Source of the DNA: Aliicoccus persicus_A
GTDB lineage: Bacteria > Bacillota > Bacilli > Staphylococcales > Salinicoccaceae
Direction of reading: 5' to 3'
Length of the DNA stretch: 15,854 nucleotides
NCBI GenBank assembly: GCA_020741755.1
Contig: DYYI01000076.1
Location: forward strand, 1-15,854
Position 1 is the stretch's first letter. The number at the start of each line of letters is the position of its first letter. Positions 6,061 through 13,817 of this stretch are shown piece by piece. The translations under genes and the position numbers were made by a program. Below the pieces are notes generated by a model. The model was not told the origin of the DNA. It did not search any database and saw only the letters and a program-made list of their open reading frames with translations.

Positions 6061-7989
6061 CTATTTTTTTAGTCTGATTTCGTCCACGATGTTCCAGATG
6101 AAATCTTCACGCTCAACTGTCTCTTGTTTTTCCTGACCATACTGTCGAACATTCACAGTTTGATTATCAATTTCCTTATCACCGATGACGACTTGATATG
6201 GCACTTTTCTCATCTGTGCTTCACGAATTTTGTACCCCATCTTTTCGTTCCGATCATCAATACTTACACGTACACCATGAGATCGTAATTCATCTCTTAA
6301 TGTTCTCGCATATTCATAATGTAAATCTAAGTTTACTGGAATGATTTCAACTTGTTGCGGTGCCAACCATAATGGAAACGCACCTTTGTATTCTTCCGTT
6401 AAGTATGCGACAAAACGCTCCATCGTTGAAACGACACCTCTATGAATCACAACAGGACGATGATATTTACCATCTTGTCCAACGTATGTTAAATCAAAGC
6501 GCTCAGGTAATAAGAAGTCGAGCTGTACAGTTGAGAGTGTCTCTTCATTACCTAAAGCTGTTTTCACTTGGACATCGAGTTTTGGTCCATAGAATGCCGC
6601 TTCATCCAAAGCTTCGACATAGTCCAGTCCCATTTCATCAACGGCTTCTTTTAACATCGATTCTGCATTGTTCCACATGTCATCGTCATCGAAATACTTT
6701 TCTTTGTTGTCCGGATCGCGATAACTCAGTCTAAATGAGTAGTTTTCAAACTGGAAATCTTTGTACACATCGATGATGAGTTCAACGACACGTTTAAATT
6801 CATCTTTAATTTGATCCGGTCTAACAAATACATGCGCATCGTTTAGTGTCATTCCGCGTACACGTTGAAGTCCACTCACCGCTCCACTTGCTTCATAGCG
6901 GTGCATTAAACCAAGCTCTGCAATACGTACTGGCAATTCACGATACGAATGTGGCTTCTGTTTATAGACCATCATATGATGCGGACAGTTCATAGGGCGT
7001 AAGACGAGTTCTTCATTTCCGATTTCCATCGGTGGGAACATATCTTCTTGATAATGCGCCCAGTGACCGCTTTTTTTGTATAGATCAACATTCGCCATAA
7101 TCGGTGTATAGACATGCTCGTAGCCAAGTGAAACTTCCTTATCTACGATGTAGCGTTCTATTTCACGACGGATTGTTGCACCATTTGGTAACCATAATGG
7201 TAAACCAGCACCGACGATTTGTGACGTTGCGAATAACTCCATGTCTTTACCAATTTTTCTATGATCACGTGCTTTACGCTCTTCACGTAAATTCATATAG
7301 GCTTTTAGATCTTTTTTATCGAAAAACGCTGTACCGTATATACGCTGTAACATTTTGTTGTTTGAGTCTCCGCGCCAGTAAGCACCAGCCGTAGATAACA
7401 ATTTGAACACTTTTATTTTAGATGTTGATGGCACGTGTACCCCACGACAAAGGTCAGTGAATTCACCCTGCTCATAAACAGTGAGTGTATCACCGTCTGG
7501 AATATCATTGATCAGTTCTTGTTTATATTCATCATTTTTGAACAGTTCACGCGCTTCATCTTTAGACATTTCGTAACGTTTAATTGCAACATTCTCGTCA
7601 ACGATACGCTGCATCTCTTTTTCGATCTTAGGTAAATCATCTTCAGAGATATTCTCTTCCATATCAAAGTCATAGTAGAAACCTTCTTCAATGACTGGTC
7701 CTACACCGAACTTAACATCACCGTAGAGGCGTCTTAATGCTTGTGCCATTAAGTGTGCACTCGAATGGCGTAAAATATGAAGACCAAGGTCATCTTTGTT
7801 TGTAATAAGTTCAACAGATGCATCCGCTTCTATCGGACGCGTGAGATCATAAAGTTCACCATCAAGTTTTGCTGCTAATGCAGCTTTCTTCAACCCTGGA
7901 CTAATTGAAAATGCGATATCTTCTGCCGTAACACCTGAATCAAACGTCTTAACGTTCCCATCTGGAAACGTAATATTAATTTCAGCCAT
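6061..7989 (-). CDS. thrS: Threonyl-tRNA synthetase
   Basis: A 642-residue class II synthetase of normal length that charges tRNA-Thr. Domains in order: TGS (about 1-62), editing domain (about 63-240) with the hydrolytic histidines in HSSAH (75-79) and CRGVH (181-185), catalytic core (about 245-540), and anticodon-binding domain (about 545-642). Zinc ligands are Cys335 (RPMNCPHH), His386 (NDAHVF) and His516 (VVIHRG). Motif 2 is seen at RYEASGAVSGLQRVRG (364-379). All editing and catalytic residues are intact. AAGGAGG lies before the ATG. Expression is expected to be controlled by the threonine T-box upstream. The stop abuts the next operon's promoter. Confidence 0.97.
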   Translation of the reverse strand: MAEINITFPDGNVKTFDSGVTAEDIAFSISPGLKKAALAAKLDGELYDLTRPIEADASVELITNKDDLGLHILRHSSAHLMAQALRRLYGDVKFGVGPVIEEGFYYDFDMEENISEDDLPKIEKEMQRIVDENVAIKRYEMSKDEARELFKNDEYKQELINDIPDGDTLTVYEQGEFTDLCRGVHVPSTSKIKVFKLLSTAGAYWRGDSNNKMLQRIYGTAFFDKKDLKAYMNLREERKARDHRKIGKDMELFATSQIVGAGLPLWLPNGATIRREIERYIVDKEVSLGYEHVYTPIMANVDLYKKSGHWAHYQEDMFPPMEIGNEELVLRPMNCPHHMMVYKQKPHSYRELPVRIAELGLMHRYEASGAVSGLQRVRGMTLNDAHVFVRPDQIKDEFKRVVELIIDVYKDFQFENYSFRLSYRDPDNKEKYFDDDDMWNNAESMLKEAVDEMGLDYVEALDEAAFYGPKLDVQVKTALGNEETLSTVQLDFLLPERFDLTYVGQDGKYHRPVVIHRGVVSTMERFVAYLTEEYKGAFPLWLAPQQVEIIPVNLDLHYEYARTLRDELRSHGVRVSIDDRNEKMGYKIREAQMRKVPYQVVIGDKEIDNQTVNVRQYGQEKQETVEREDFIWNIVDEIRLKK

Positions 7990-8023
7990 GTCTTTATCCT
8001 CCTTATATCTATAAATAGTAAAT

Positions 8024-8057
8024 AAAAAACTCGTCTCCTATAAAAAGGGACGAGTTT
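8024..8057 (-). terminator. T-box terminator hairpin
   Basis: On the minus strand AAACTCGTC (8057-8049) pairs with GACGAGTTT (8035-8027), followed by a T tract. The upstream arm overlaps the sequence needed for the antiterminator, as expected for a transcription-attenuating T-box. Confidence 0.85.
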
Positions 8058-8246
8058 CTCGTGGTACCACCCAACTTCGCACATGATTGTGCCTATTGAA
8101 TCTACAATAACGGGTAGACCGGTCGGGATTAACCAACGTATATCGAGGGAGTAACTCCAGCATTACTCTGTGCAATCCCACCAACATGCACTCTCTAAAA
8201 AAGTAATCACTACAATCGTATCCTCTTATTTACTATTCATTAAATT
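8024..8246 (-). ncRNA. T-box riboswitch upstream of thrS
   Basis: The leader contains the near-invariant T-box sequence GGGTGGTACCACGAG (8072-8058), the Stem I AGAGAG motif (about 8196-8191), and a terminator directly before thrS that competes with an antiterminator formed by the T-box. ATTACT/AGTAAT pairing brackets the Stem I distal arm. The only threonine triplet just after this helix is ACT at 8152-8150, my candidate specifier codon (low confidence). Uncharged tRNA-Thr would pair with specifier and T-box and allow read-through, raising thrS when threonine is scarce. Confidence 0.92.
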
Positions 8247-8252
8247 AACATC

Positions 8253-8281
8253 ATTATAAGCGTTATTTCATTTAATGTAAA
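8253..8281 (-). promoter_or_regulatory. Promoter of the thrS T-box leader
   Basis: On the minus strand TTTACA (8281-8276) and a perfect TATAAT (8258-8253) are separated by exactly 17 bp. The predicted start near 8246 gives a leader of about 255 nt, normal for a T-box. The promoter begins 12 bp after the dnaI stop codon, so thrS is separable from the dnaI operon although no terminator lies between. Confidence 0.8.
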
Positions 8282-8292
8282 CAATGAATCAT

Positions 8293-9219
8293 TTAGCGGT
8301 TACGATAATTGTCACCTGTTAATTGGATTTCATCGCAGAGTGCACGTAAGCGCTCCAATATGCGTTTAGATTTCGTTTCCTCTAAACCATTGGCAACCGT
8401 CTTACTGTAGTTTGCTTCCAACTTATCCATCGAAAAGTTCGATGTGATGAACGTTGGTAAATGTTCCACCATGCGATAATGGAGTACATTTGAAATCACT
8501 TCATCACGCACCCACGGTGTGACATCTTCAGCACCGAGATCATCCAAAATTAACACCTCTGCTCGCTTTACAGTATCGAGCAGTTGCTGCGTCGTCCCAT
8601 CGTTAAATCCACCTTTTAATCGACTGATAAATTCAGGAACATAAATTAGCACTGAGGATATGCTGTGTTTAGACAATTCATTTGCCAGTGCACCTGTAAA
8701 ATAGCTTTTACCTACACCGAATCTGCCGTGAATATACAAGCCCTTTTGGTGCTTGTTTTCAATAATATCAATCGCTTTTTTCATCAGCTTTTGATGTACT
8801 TCTTTTCTGTTCGTACCTGTATGATGATGGATGGACTCAAACGTCGCTTCTTTAATGTCAGAAGAAATAAACTGTGCATCGATAAGCGCCTTGCGTCTGT
8901 TATACTCATCCTCTTTTTTCTTTGACTCACATGGTACATAAATCAAATGAATACGGTTATTTCGAACATCGACTTTTGGTGTGTAGCCCTTCGGATTGTT
9001 TCTACATGTTGCCACCGATTCACATGGTTCTGTTTCATCATGTGCCTGAACATATTCATCGACGACAAGCAGATCGTTTTCAATCATCTGCTGCGTAATA
9101 TCTTCATTGTCTTTCACTAATTTTTTTGTCTTTGGGTGAGCAAGTACACGTTCAAGCACTTCTCTATACTTATCTTCTGTCTCTTGGTTGATCGTAAGAT
9201 AGTTATTGATTCTCTCCAC
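8293..9219 (-). CDS. dnaI: Primosomal helicase loader DnaI
   Basis: DnaI is the AAA+ loader that places the replicative helicase (DnaC in Firmicutes naming) on DNA together with DnaD and DnaB. The 308-residue protein has the N-terminal helicase-binding domain (about 1-125) with Cys66, Cys72, His91 and Cys97 as probable zinc ligands, and a C-terminal ATPase domain with Walker A GRFGVGKS (165-172), Walker B VLILDDLGAE (222-231), sensor-1 ITSNF (258-262) and an arginine-rich SKRILERLRAL (284-294) containing the likely arginine finger. Length is typical. It starts 4 bp after the dnaB stop, with AGGAGAG from the end of dnaB as ribosome site. The nrdR-dnaB-dnaI order is standard for Bacillales. Confidence 0.95.
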   Translation of the reverse strand: MERINNYLTINQETEDKYREVLERVLAHPKTKKLVKDNEDITQQMIENDLLVVDEYVQAHDETEPCESVATCRNNPKGYTPKVDVRNNRIHLIYVPCESKKKEDEYNRRKALIDAQFISSDIKEATFESIHHHTGTNRKEVHQKLMKKAIDIIENKHQKGLYIHGRFGVGKSYFTGALANELSKHSISSVLIYVPEFISRLKGGFNDGTTQQLLDTVKRAEVLILDDLGAEDVTPWVRDEVISNVLHYRMVEHLPTFITSNFSMDKLEANYSKTVANGLEETKSKRILERLRALCDEIQLTGDNYRNR

Positions 9220-9223
9220 ACTC

Positions 9224-10515
9224 TTACTCTCCTTTCTTAAAGTAGCGCATTAATTCATCAAACTCATCGTCCACGACATCGTCCGTCGTTTTCGACTCCT
9301 CTTGTTTGTCATCATTTGGTTCATCCATCCAATCCGGTCGTACTTCACCCGGACGGTCTTTTTTAGAGTAGACTTTTGATGATTTAGATTTCTCATGATT
9401 TGATTTAAAACTTTGAATTTCTTTTAACGCATCCTGTGCATCAGTGACACCAGATTCATACCACTTATTCGCAATTGTCATGACATAATTATATGGCAGT
9501 TTACCGTCTAATTGCTGATATACATACTCTAGTAAGACGTTGATGGCTCCATATGTAAATGAAAAACTCGTCAACAGTTCAGTGATAATTTTCAAATCTT
9601 CATCATGGGGTGCGCGTTGCCGCACCGTTGCAATACGGTCTAGTGGGTTAATCGTCTCAAGCTTATCGAAATAACTATCTCCAGTAACCGACTGGGACTT
9701 ATTACTTGCGCCTTTATTTTTATGTTCTCGTTATAAAATTTCCGAGCATTCTGCTTTAGTTTTCTCTTATCGATACCAAACTGCGGACTCGTACTCTCCA
9801 TCAATATCAATTTGATATCATACGCATTTAAGTTAAACAATATTGCGAGTTCTGCAATTAATAGTCGTGTCTTTTTATCGAAAAATTGACGGTCGATTTG
9901 TGTTCCTTTTAAATGCGTAAACAACACTTCGAAATCAAATGATTCCGGATCAATATTTACACCTGTACTCACCTGTTGGCGCCGTTGGTTCGGCATACTC
10001 ACTTGGACACTTTCTAACTCTTTAGTATCGAACACTTCATCAAAGGTTTTAGAAATATCTACGATATCTAGAGGACGATCTGGGTAACTAAATCGTTCAA
10101 GGCGCTGCTTATAAGCATCGTTACCAATTTTTCGATGTAAGTAAAAACTTAAAATAGTTTCGTTGAAAAAGTCAGCAGCAGAAAGTGGTACCTGTAATTC
10201 ATAAATCAAAAGATCATCATGCTCTTTTTTAGATTGATACGTTTTGATTAACCCGACCGCTTCAAGTTTCTCAATTGAACTTTGTAACATGCTCAGTGTC
10301 GTGCCGAGTCCATCGAGCAACGTGTGATGTAAATTAATCGTGAGTTTCGCATCATCATTTTTCAAATGATGAAAGTATAGATAAACCATCGATGACTCAA
10401 GACCGATAATCGGTAAGTACAAATGATTTAATCGCTCGATATCATTGTTAGACAGCATCGATGGATGATAGATCATAAATTCAGTATTTGGTTTAATTCG
10501 TTCATTATAATTCAT
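9224..10515 (-). pseudogene. dnaB: Replication initiation/membrane attachment protein DnaB, frameshifted
   Basis: DnaB of Firmicutes helps load the helicase at oriC and restart sites. The gene is in two frames. The first part reads from 10515 to about 9718 (266 codons), then continues with a spurious 25-residue tail to a stop at 9640. The second frame takes over at 9718 and runs to 9224; its residues just after the junction, NKGASNKSQSVTGDSYFDKL, continue DnaB naturally, and it contains the DDBH2 domain with a YxxxIxxxW motif (YVMTIANKW). Adding one A to the A5 run at 9717-9721 restores a 430-residue protein, somewhat shorter than staphylococcal DnaB. Start: ATG 10515 (MNYNERIKPN) is preferred to the GTG at 10524 that overlaps the nrdR stop; neither has a strong ribosome site, so coupling to nrdR is likely. 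dnaB is normally essential, so a sequencing slip or a slippage mechanism must be considered. Confidence 0.85.
9713..9724 (-). other. Frameshift point in dnaB
   Basis: The minus strand reads CATAAAAATAAA here. The upstream frame is ATA AAA ATA AAG; the downstream frame is AAA AAT AAA GGC. A one-base deletion in the A run (five A instead of six), or a -1 shift, joins them. The upstream boundary is fixed by a TAA (9733-9731) in the downstream frame. It is not a canonical X_XXY_YYZ heptamer in the reading frame. Confidence 0.75.
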
Positions 10516-10523
10516 CGCAATCA

Positions 10524-10976
10524 CTATTTCTTCGTAAGATTTACAAGTATATCTTTTAACTGGTCAATATCTTTGAATTCTTTATAAACAGAAGCAAAAC
10601 GGACATATGCCACTTGATCGAGTTCAATCAGTTCTTTCATCACGTGCTCTCCGATTTCATTAGAAGTCACTTCAGTTTGGTTTAAATTTCTAAGTTGTGA
10701 AATTACACGCTCGACGAGTTGCTCGAGTTCTGCATATGCAACTGGGCGTTTTTCACATGCTCGAATTAAACCATCGAGCACTTTCTCTCTATTAAATACT
10801 TCTCTCGTACCATCCTTTTTTACGACGACTAAAGGCGATAACTCAATGCGTTCAAATGTTGTAAATCGCGAATGGCACGATTCACATTCACGCCGTCTAC
10901 GAATTGACTCTAAATCCTCTGCATGTCTAGAATCAATAACCTTTGAATTTTGATGTGCACAATTCGGACATTTCAT
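10524..10976 (-). CDS. nrdR: Transcriptional repressor NrdR
   Basis: NrdR senses ATP/dATP and represses ribonucleotide reductase genes. The 150-residue protein has the zinc ribbon with Cys3, Cys6, Cys31 and Cys34 (MKCPNC ... CESCHSRF), the basic segment SIRRRRE (24-30), and an ATP-cone domain (about 47-137) beginning LSPLVVVKKDGTREVFNREK. Length is normal. The ribosome site AAGGGGGT precedes the ATG. It is the first gene of nrdR-dnaB-dnaI, and its stop overlaps the possible GTG start of dnaB by one base. No convincing NrdR box was found in its own upstream region; a different dyad lies there. Confidence 0.96.
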   Translation of the reverse strand: MKCPNCAHQNSKVIDSRHAEDLESIRRRRECESCHSRFTTFERIELSPLVVVKKDGTREVFNREKVLDGLIRACEKRPVAYAELEQLVERVISQLRNLNQTEVTSNEIGEHVMKELIELDQVAYVRFASVYKEFKDIDQLKDILVNLTKK

Positions 10977-11005
10977 TTGAATTTACCCCCTTCATAATAA
11001 GTATA

Positions 11006-11014
11006 ACTATAACA
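11006..11014 (-). promoter_or_regulatory. Candidate extended -10 element for nrdR
   Basis: On the minus strand TGTTATAGT (11014-11006) is an extended -10 about 30 bp before the nrdR start codon. The -35 position 17 bp further up (11034-11029, ATTAAA) is a weak match and lies inside the dyad at 11029-11054. Confidence 0.4.
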
Positions 11015-11028
11015 TAAAATTAGATTTC

Positions 11029-11054
11029 TTTAATCTATAAAATGATAGATTAAA
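11029..11054. repeat. Inverted repeat with 10-bp arms between nrdR and ggt
   Basis: TTTAATCTAT (11029-11038) and ATAGATTAAA (11045-11054) are a perfect 10-bp inverted repeat around the 6-bp spacer AAAATG. It lies over the predicted -35 region of nrdR and about 45 bp upstream of the ggt -35. There is no T tract, so an operator is more likely than a terminator. The binding protein is unknown. Confidence 0.6.
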
Positions 11055-11098
11055 TATCGTTCTTAAAGATGAAATTTTTATAATTATGCACAAACGTG

Positions 11099-11127
11099 TT
11101 GAAAATATTATTTCGTAATGATAAAAT
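11099..11127 (+). promoter_or_regulatory. Sigma-A promoter of ggt
   Basis: TTGAAA (11099-11104) and TAAAAT (11122-11127), each 5 of 6 to consensus, are separated by exactly 17 bp. Transcription would start near 11134, about 30 nt before the ggt start codon. Confidence 0.75.
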
Positions 11128-11140
11128 GAAATCGATTTCA
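11126..11140. promoter_or_regulatory. cre (CcpA) operator over the ggt transcription start
   Basis: ATGAAATCGATTTCA matches the catabolite-responsive element consensus WTGNAANCGNWNNCW at every position, and its inner 14 bases are a perfect palindrome. It begins inside the -10 box and covers the predicted start site, a position from which CcpA bound with HPr-Ser-P normally represses. ggt is therefore predicted to be off while preferred sugars are available. Confidence 0.7.
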
Positions 11141-11164
11141 AATTTTAGAATAGGAGCTGATTGA

Positions 11165-13042
11165 ATGTACCGTTCACCAAAGAAATTTTTCTTGGTGTTG
11201 ATGACTTCCCTTATAGCCACAAGCGCACTTTCCCCGATGATTCAAGCACAAGACGATCGTTACTCCCCGGATTATAGCGAAGGAAACAATGAAGCGACAG
11301 CCGATGAAGGCATGGTCGTATCTGCCCACCCTATAGCATCAGAAGTTGGTTTAGAAGTATTAGAAAATGGTGGTAATGCGATCGATGCTGCCATCGCAAT
11401 GCAGTTTGCATTAACAGTAGTCGAGCCGATGATGTCAGGTATCGGTGGTGGTGGATTCATGATGGTTTATGATGCAGAAACAGGTGAAACAACGATCATA
11501 AACTCACGTGAACGTGCCCCTGAAGGTGCTACACCAGATATGTTCTTAGATGATGATGGAGAACCAATCGATTTCCAAGAACGTGTGATGAGTGGTACGT
11601 CAGTCGGTGTACCTGGTACACTACGCGGTCTTGAGACTGCACATGAAATGTGGGGTACTGTTGACTTTACAGAACTGATGGAACCTTCTATTTACTTAGC
11701 AGAAAATGGATTCCCAATAGATGATGTTTTATCTAACTCAATTGAGTCAAACTCAGAAAAATTATTAAATTCACCAGCAAGCGAAGCAGTATACTTTGTC
11801 GATGGTGAACCATTAGCTGAAGGTGATTTACTCGTCCAAACAGATTTAGCCGCAACCCTTCAAACCGTAAGTGACGAAGGTGTAGATGCGTACTTTAACG
11901 GCGAGATTGCTGAAGCAATTGCAGCGACAGTACAAGAATTTGGTGGATCAATGACGGCTGAAGACTTAGCGAACTATGAAGTCACTGTCGATGAGCCTGT
12001 TTGGGGTCAATATAAAGGCTACGAGATTGCAAGTATGCCCCCACCATCATCAGGTGGTATCTTCTTACTACAAATGTTAGAGATGATGGAACACTTTGAA
12101 CTAGAATCATATGACTTTGATTCAGTAGAGAAGTATCACATCATGTCAGAAGTCATGCACCTTGCTTATGCAGACAGAGGCATGTATGCTGGTGACCCAG
12201 AATTCGTAGAAGTACCAATTGAAGGACTTCTTAATTCAACATACATTGAAGAACGCGCTGCAGAAATTGATTTAGAATCTATGAATGAAGAACCAGAAGC
12301 AGGAGACCCTACAGCATTCGAAGAAGATGTTGCATTAAACTATGATCTATTCGCTAAAGTCGATGATAAGGATTATGGTGAAACTACACACTTTACGGTT
12401 GCTGACGCTGAAGGTAACGTTGTGAGTTACACGACAACAATCGAGCAAGCATTCGGTTCTGGTATCATGGTCGATGGTCACGGTATTATACTCAATAACG
12501 AGTTAACAGACTTTGATGCAGAGCCAGGCGGAGCAAATGAAGTTCAACCGAATAAGCGTCCATTAAGTAGTATGACGCCAACGATTGTATTCTTAGATGG
12601 CGAACCAGTATTAACAGTCGGTTCACCAGGTGGTCCAACGATTATTACATCAGTATTCCAGACAATCCTGAACGTATTTGAATACGACATGGCACTGCGT
12701 GATGCAATTGAAGCACCGAGAATTTACACAAATAACGTTGACTCATATCGATTTGAAGAAGGCATTGCAGAAGATGTACTCGAAGGTTTACGCGACCTTG
12801 GTCACGGTTTTGAAGACCCAGTAGTTATCGGTAACGTCAATAGTATTCTCATCGATCCAGAAACAGGCGAATTTTACGGTGTGTCAGATACAAGCCGTAA
12901 CGGTGCTGCATTCGGAGTTGGGTTAACTGACGATGATGGCACTGCAGAGGACGAAGCAGAAGAAGTTGCAGATGAAGAAGAAGTTGATGACGCTGAAGAT
13001 GAAGATGAAGAAGTAGATGAAGATGCTGAAGATGAGGAGTAA
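11165..13042 (+). CDS. ggt: Secreted gamma-glutamyltranspeptidase with acidic C-terminal tail
   Basis: This 625-residue N-terminal-nucleophile hydrolase cleaves gamma-glutamyl bonds (glutathione, glutamine, possibly poly-gamma-glutamate) outside the membrane. A signal peptide is seen at 1-29 (YRSPKK, hydrophobic core, SPMIQAQ). The large subunit has AMQFALTVVEPMMSGIGGGG (78-97) and SRERAP (114-119). Autocleavage is expected before Thr407 in GETTHFTV. Gamma-glutamyl pocket residues follow the Bacillus pattern: Thr425 and Glu427 (TTIEQ), Glu446 and Asp449 (NNELTD), Ser468-Ser469 (PLSSM) and the SPGG loop (487-490). The oddity is the tail: 27 of the last 37 residues (589-625) are Asp or Glu, with no LPxTG anchor. 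AGGAG lies 8 nt before the ATG. The gene stands alone on the plus strand with its own promoter and cre; no clear terminator follows before the insertion sequence. Confidence 0.95.
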   Translation: MYRSPKKFFLVLMTSLIATSALSPMIQAQDDRYSPDYSEGNNEATADEGMVVSAHPIASEVGLEVLENGGNAIDAAIAMQFALTVVEPMMSGIGGGGFMMVYDAETGETTIINSRERAPEGATPDMFLDDDGEPIDFQERVMSGTSVGVPGTLRGLETAHEMWGTVDFTELMEPSIYLAENGFPIDDVLSNSIESNSEKLLNSPASEAVYFVDGEPLAEGDLLVQTDLAATLQTVSDEGVDAYFNGEIAEAIAATVQEFGGSMTAEDLANYEVTVDEPVWGQYKGYEIASMPPPSSGGIFLLQMLEMMEHFELESYDFDSVEKYHIMSEVMHLAYADRGMYAGDPEFVEVPIEGLLNSTYIEERAAEIDLESMNEEPEAGDPTAFEEDVALNYDLFAKVDDKDYGETTHFTVADAEGNVVSYTTTIEQAFGSGIMVDGHGIILNNELTDFDAEPGGANEVQPNKRPLSSMTPTIVFLDGEPVLTVGSPGGPTIITSVFQTILNVFEYDMALRDAIEAPRIYTNNVDSYRFEEGIAEDVLEGLRDLGHGFEDPVVIGNVNSILIDPETGEFYGVSDTSRNGAAFGVGLTDDDGTAEDEAEEVADEEEVDDAEDEDEEVDEDAEDEE

Positions 13043-13082
13043 TTAGTCTCCCCTTCGATAAAGAAAACAGGTGTTGGAAATA

Positions 13083-13108
13083 TGACCTGCATCCCCTTAA
13101 GTTTACAG
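13083..13108 (+). repeat. Left terminal inverted repeat of the IS
   Basis: Twenty-six bases starting TGACCTGC and ending AAGTTTACAG; 20 of 26 positions match the complement of 14757-14782 without a gap. Part of it is also the left arm of the 20-bp hairpin at 13091-13140. Confidence 0.75.
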
Positions 13109-13140
13109 ATGAAATAAAAAATCTGTAAACTTAAGGGGAT
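13091..13140 (+). repeat. 20-bp perfect inverted repeat hiding the orfA ribosome site
   Basis: Arms 13091-13110 and 13121-13140 are perfectly complementary over 20 bp, separated by a 10-nt A-rich loop (GAAATAAAAA). The right arm ends in AAGGGGAT, the only Shine-Dalgarno-like sequence before the orfA ATG at 13146. A transcript entering from ggt would carry the whole hairpin and hide this site; one starting inside the loop or right arm would not. The hairpin may also slow polymerase after ggt, but lacks a good T tract. Confidence 0.85.
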
Positions 13141-13145
13141 TTCTT

Positions 13146-13817
13146 ATGGCTCGACATAGAAGTTTTGAAGAAAAGAAATACATCGTTGACTATTACCTGA
13201 ATCATGGCGACATAGAAGGAACTGCTGAAAAATTTGATATAGGTACTACAACACTTCAAGATTGGGTAAAGAAATATTTTAATTATGGCGAAGCATCATT
13301 AGTCGTTAGATCACAGCACACGAGCTACTCTTCTGATTTTAAACAAATGGTTGCCCATGAGTATTTGCAGGGAGATGATAGTTACCAAACACTCGCTTTA
13401 AAGTATAATATTCCGGCAGGTACAACAGTCAGAAAGTGGGTTCTGCAGTATACTGAAGGTAAGAAAACTAAGTCTACCTTTGGAGGCTCACACACTATGA
13501 CAAAATCTAGAAAAACTACGTATGAAGAACGGTTAAAAATAGCAGAATATGAAGAGAGTCATGATATTACGATACGTGAACTTTCAGAGCTTTTTGAAGT
13601 CTCATATCAGCAAGCATATAGCTATGTGAAAAAGTACCAAACGTCTGGTGCCTATGGTCTAGAAGATAAGCGCGGTAAACGTAAACCTAAGAGCGACTGG
13701 ACCGAGATTGATCAATTAAAAAGAGAATTGGAAATTGAACGTCGTAAACGTCGGAAAGTCGAGGTTGAAAATGCCTTTTTAAAAAAGTTGGAAGAACTCG
13801 AGAGGAGACGCAAGTAA
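13146..13817 (+). CDS. IS3-family transposase OrfA (DNA-binding subunit)
   Basis: A 223-residue protein with three helix-turn-helix-like units (about 1-55 with FEEKKYIVDYYLNHG and TTTLQDWVKKY; about 60-105 with TVRKWVLQY; about 122-170 with TIRELSELFEVSYQQAYSYVKKY) and a C-terminal basic coiled coil / leucine zipper (about 187-220). It binds the IS ends, and the zipper mediates multimerisation of OrfA and OrfAB. Near its end the frame passes through A_AAA_AAG; ribosomes that do not slip stop at 13817. The ribosome site AAGGGG lies inside the hairpin at 13091-13140. The three-unit OrfA is longer than that of small IS3 members such as IS911 but usual for IS150-like elements. Confidence 0.9.
   Translation: MARHRSFEEKKYIVDYYLNHGDIEGTAEKFDIGTTTLQDWVKKYFNYGEASLVVRSQHTSYSSDFKQMVAHEYLQGDDSYQTLALKYNIPAGTTVRKWVLQYTEGKKTKSTFGGSHTMTKSRKTTYEERLKIAEYEESHDITIRELSELFEVSYQQAYSYVKKYQTSGAYGLEDKRGKRKPKSDWTEIDQLKRELEIERRKRRKVEVENAFLKKLEELERRRK

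Noticed and set aside
7104..7635. Plus-strand open frames inside thrS
   Set aside because: They lie opposite a fully conserved synthetase gene, lack ribosome sites and show no family features.
9224..9625. Separate 133-residue gene after dnaB
   Set aside because: It is the C-terminal DDBH2 domain of DnaB; the same frame continues upstream with DnaB-like sequence to the frameshift point, so it is not an independent gene.
13069..13090. CAGGT...ACCTG hairpin as the ggt terminator
   Set aside because: The stem is only 5 bp with a long loop and no T tract follows; its right arm is the IS end.
12874..13092. Serine-rich open frame on the minus strand
   Set aside because: It is the antisense of the Asp/Glu-rich ggt tail, where acidic codons read backwards give Ser-rich sequence; no ribosome site or promoter.
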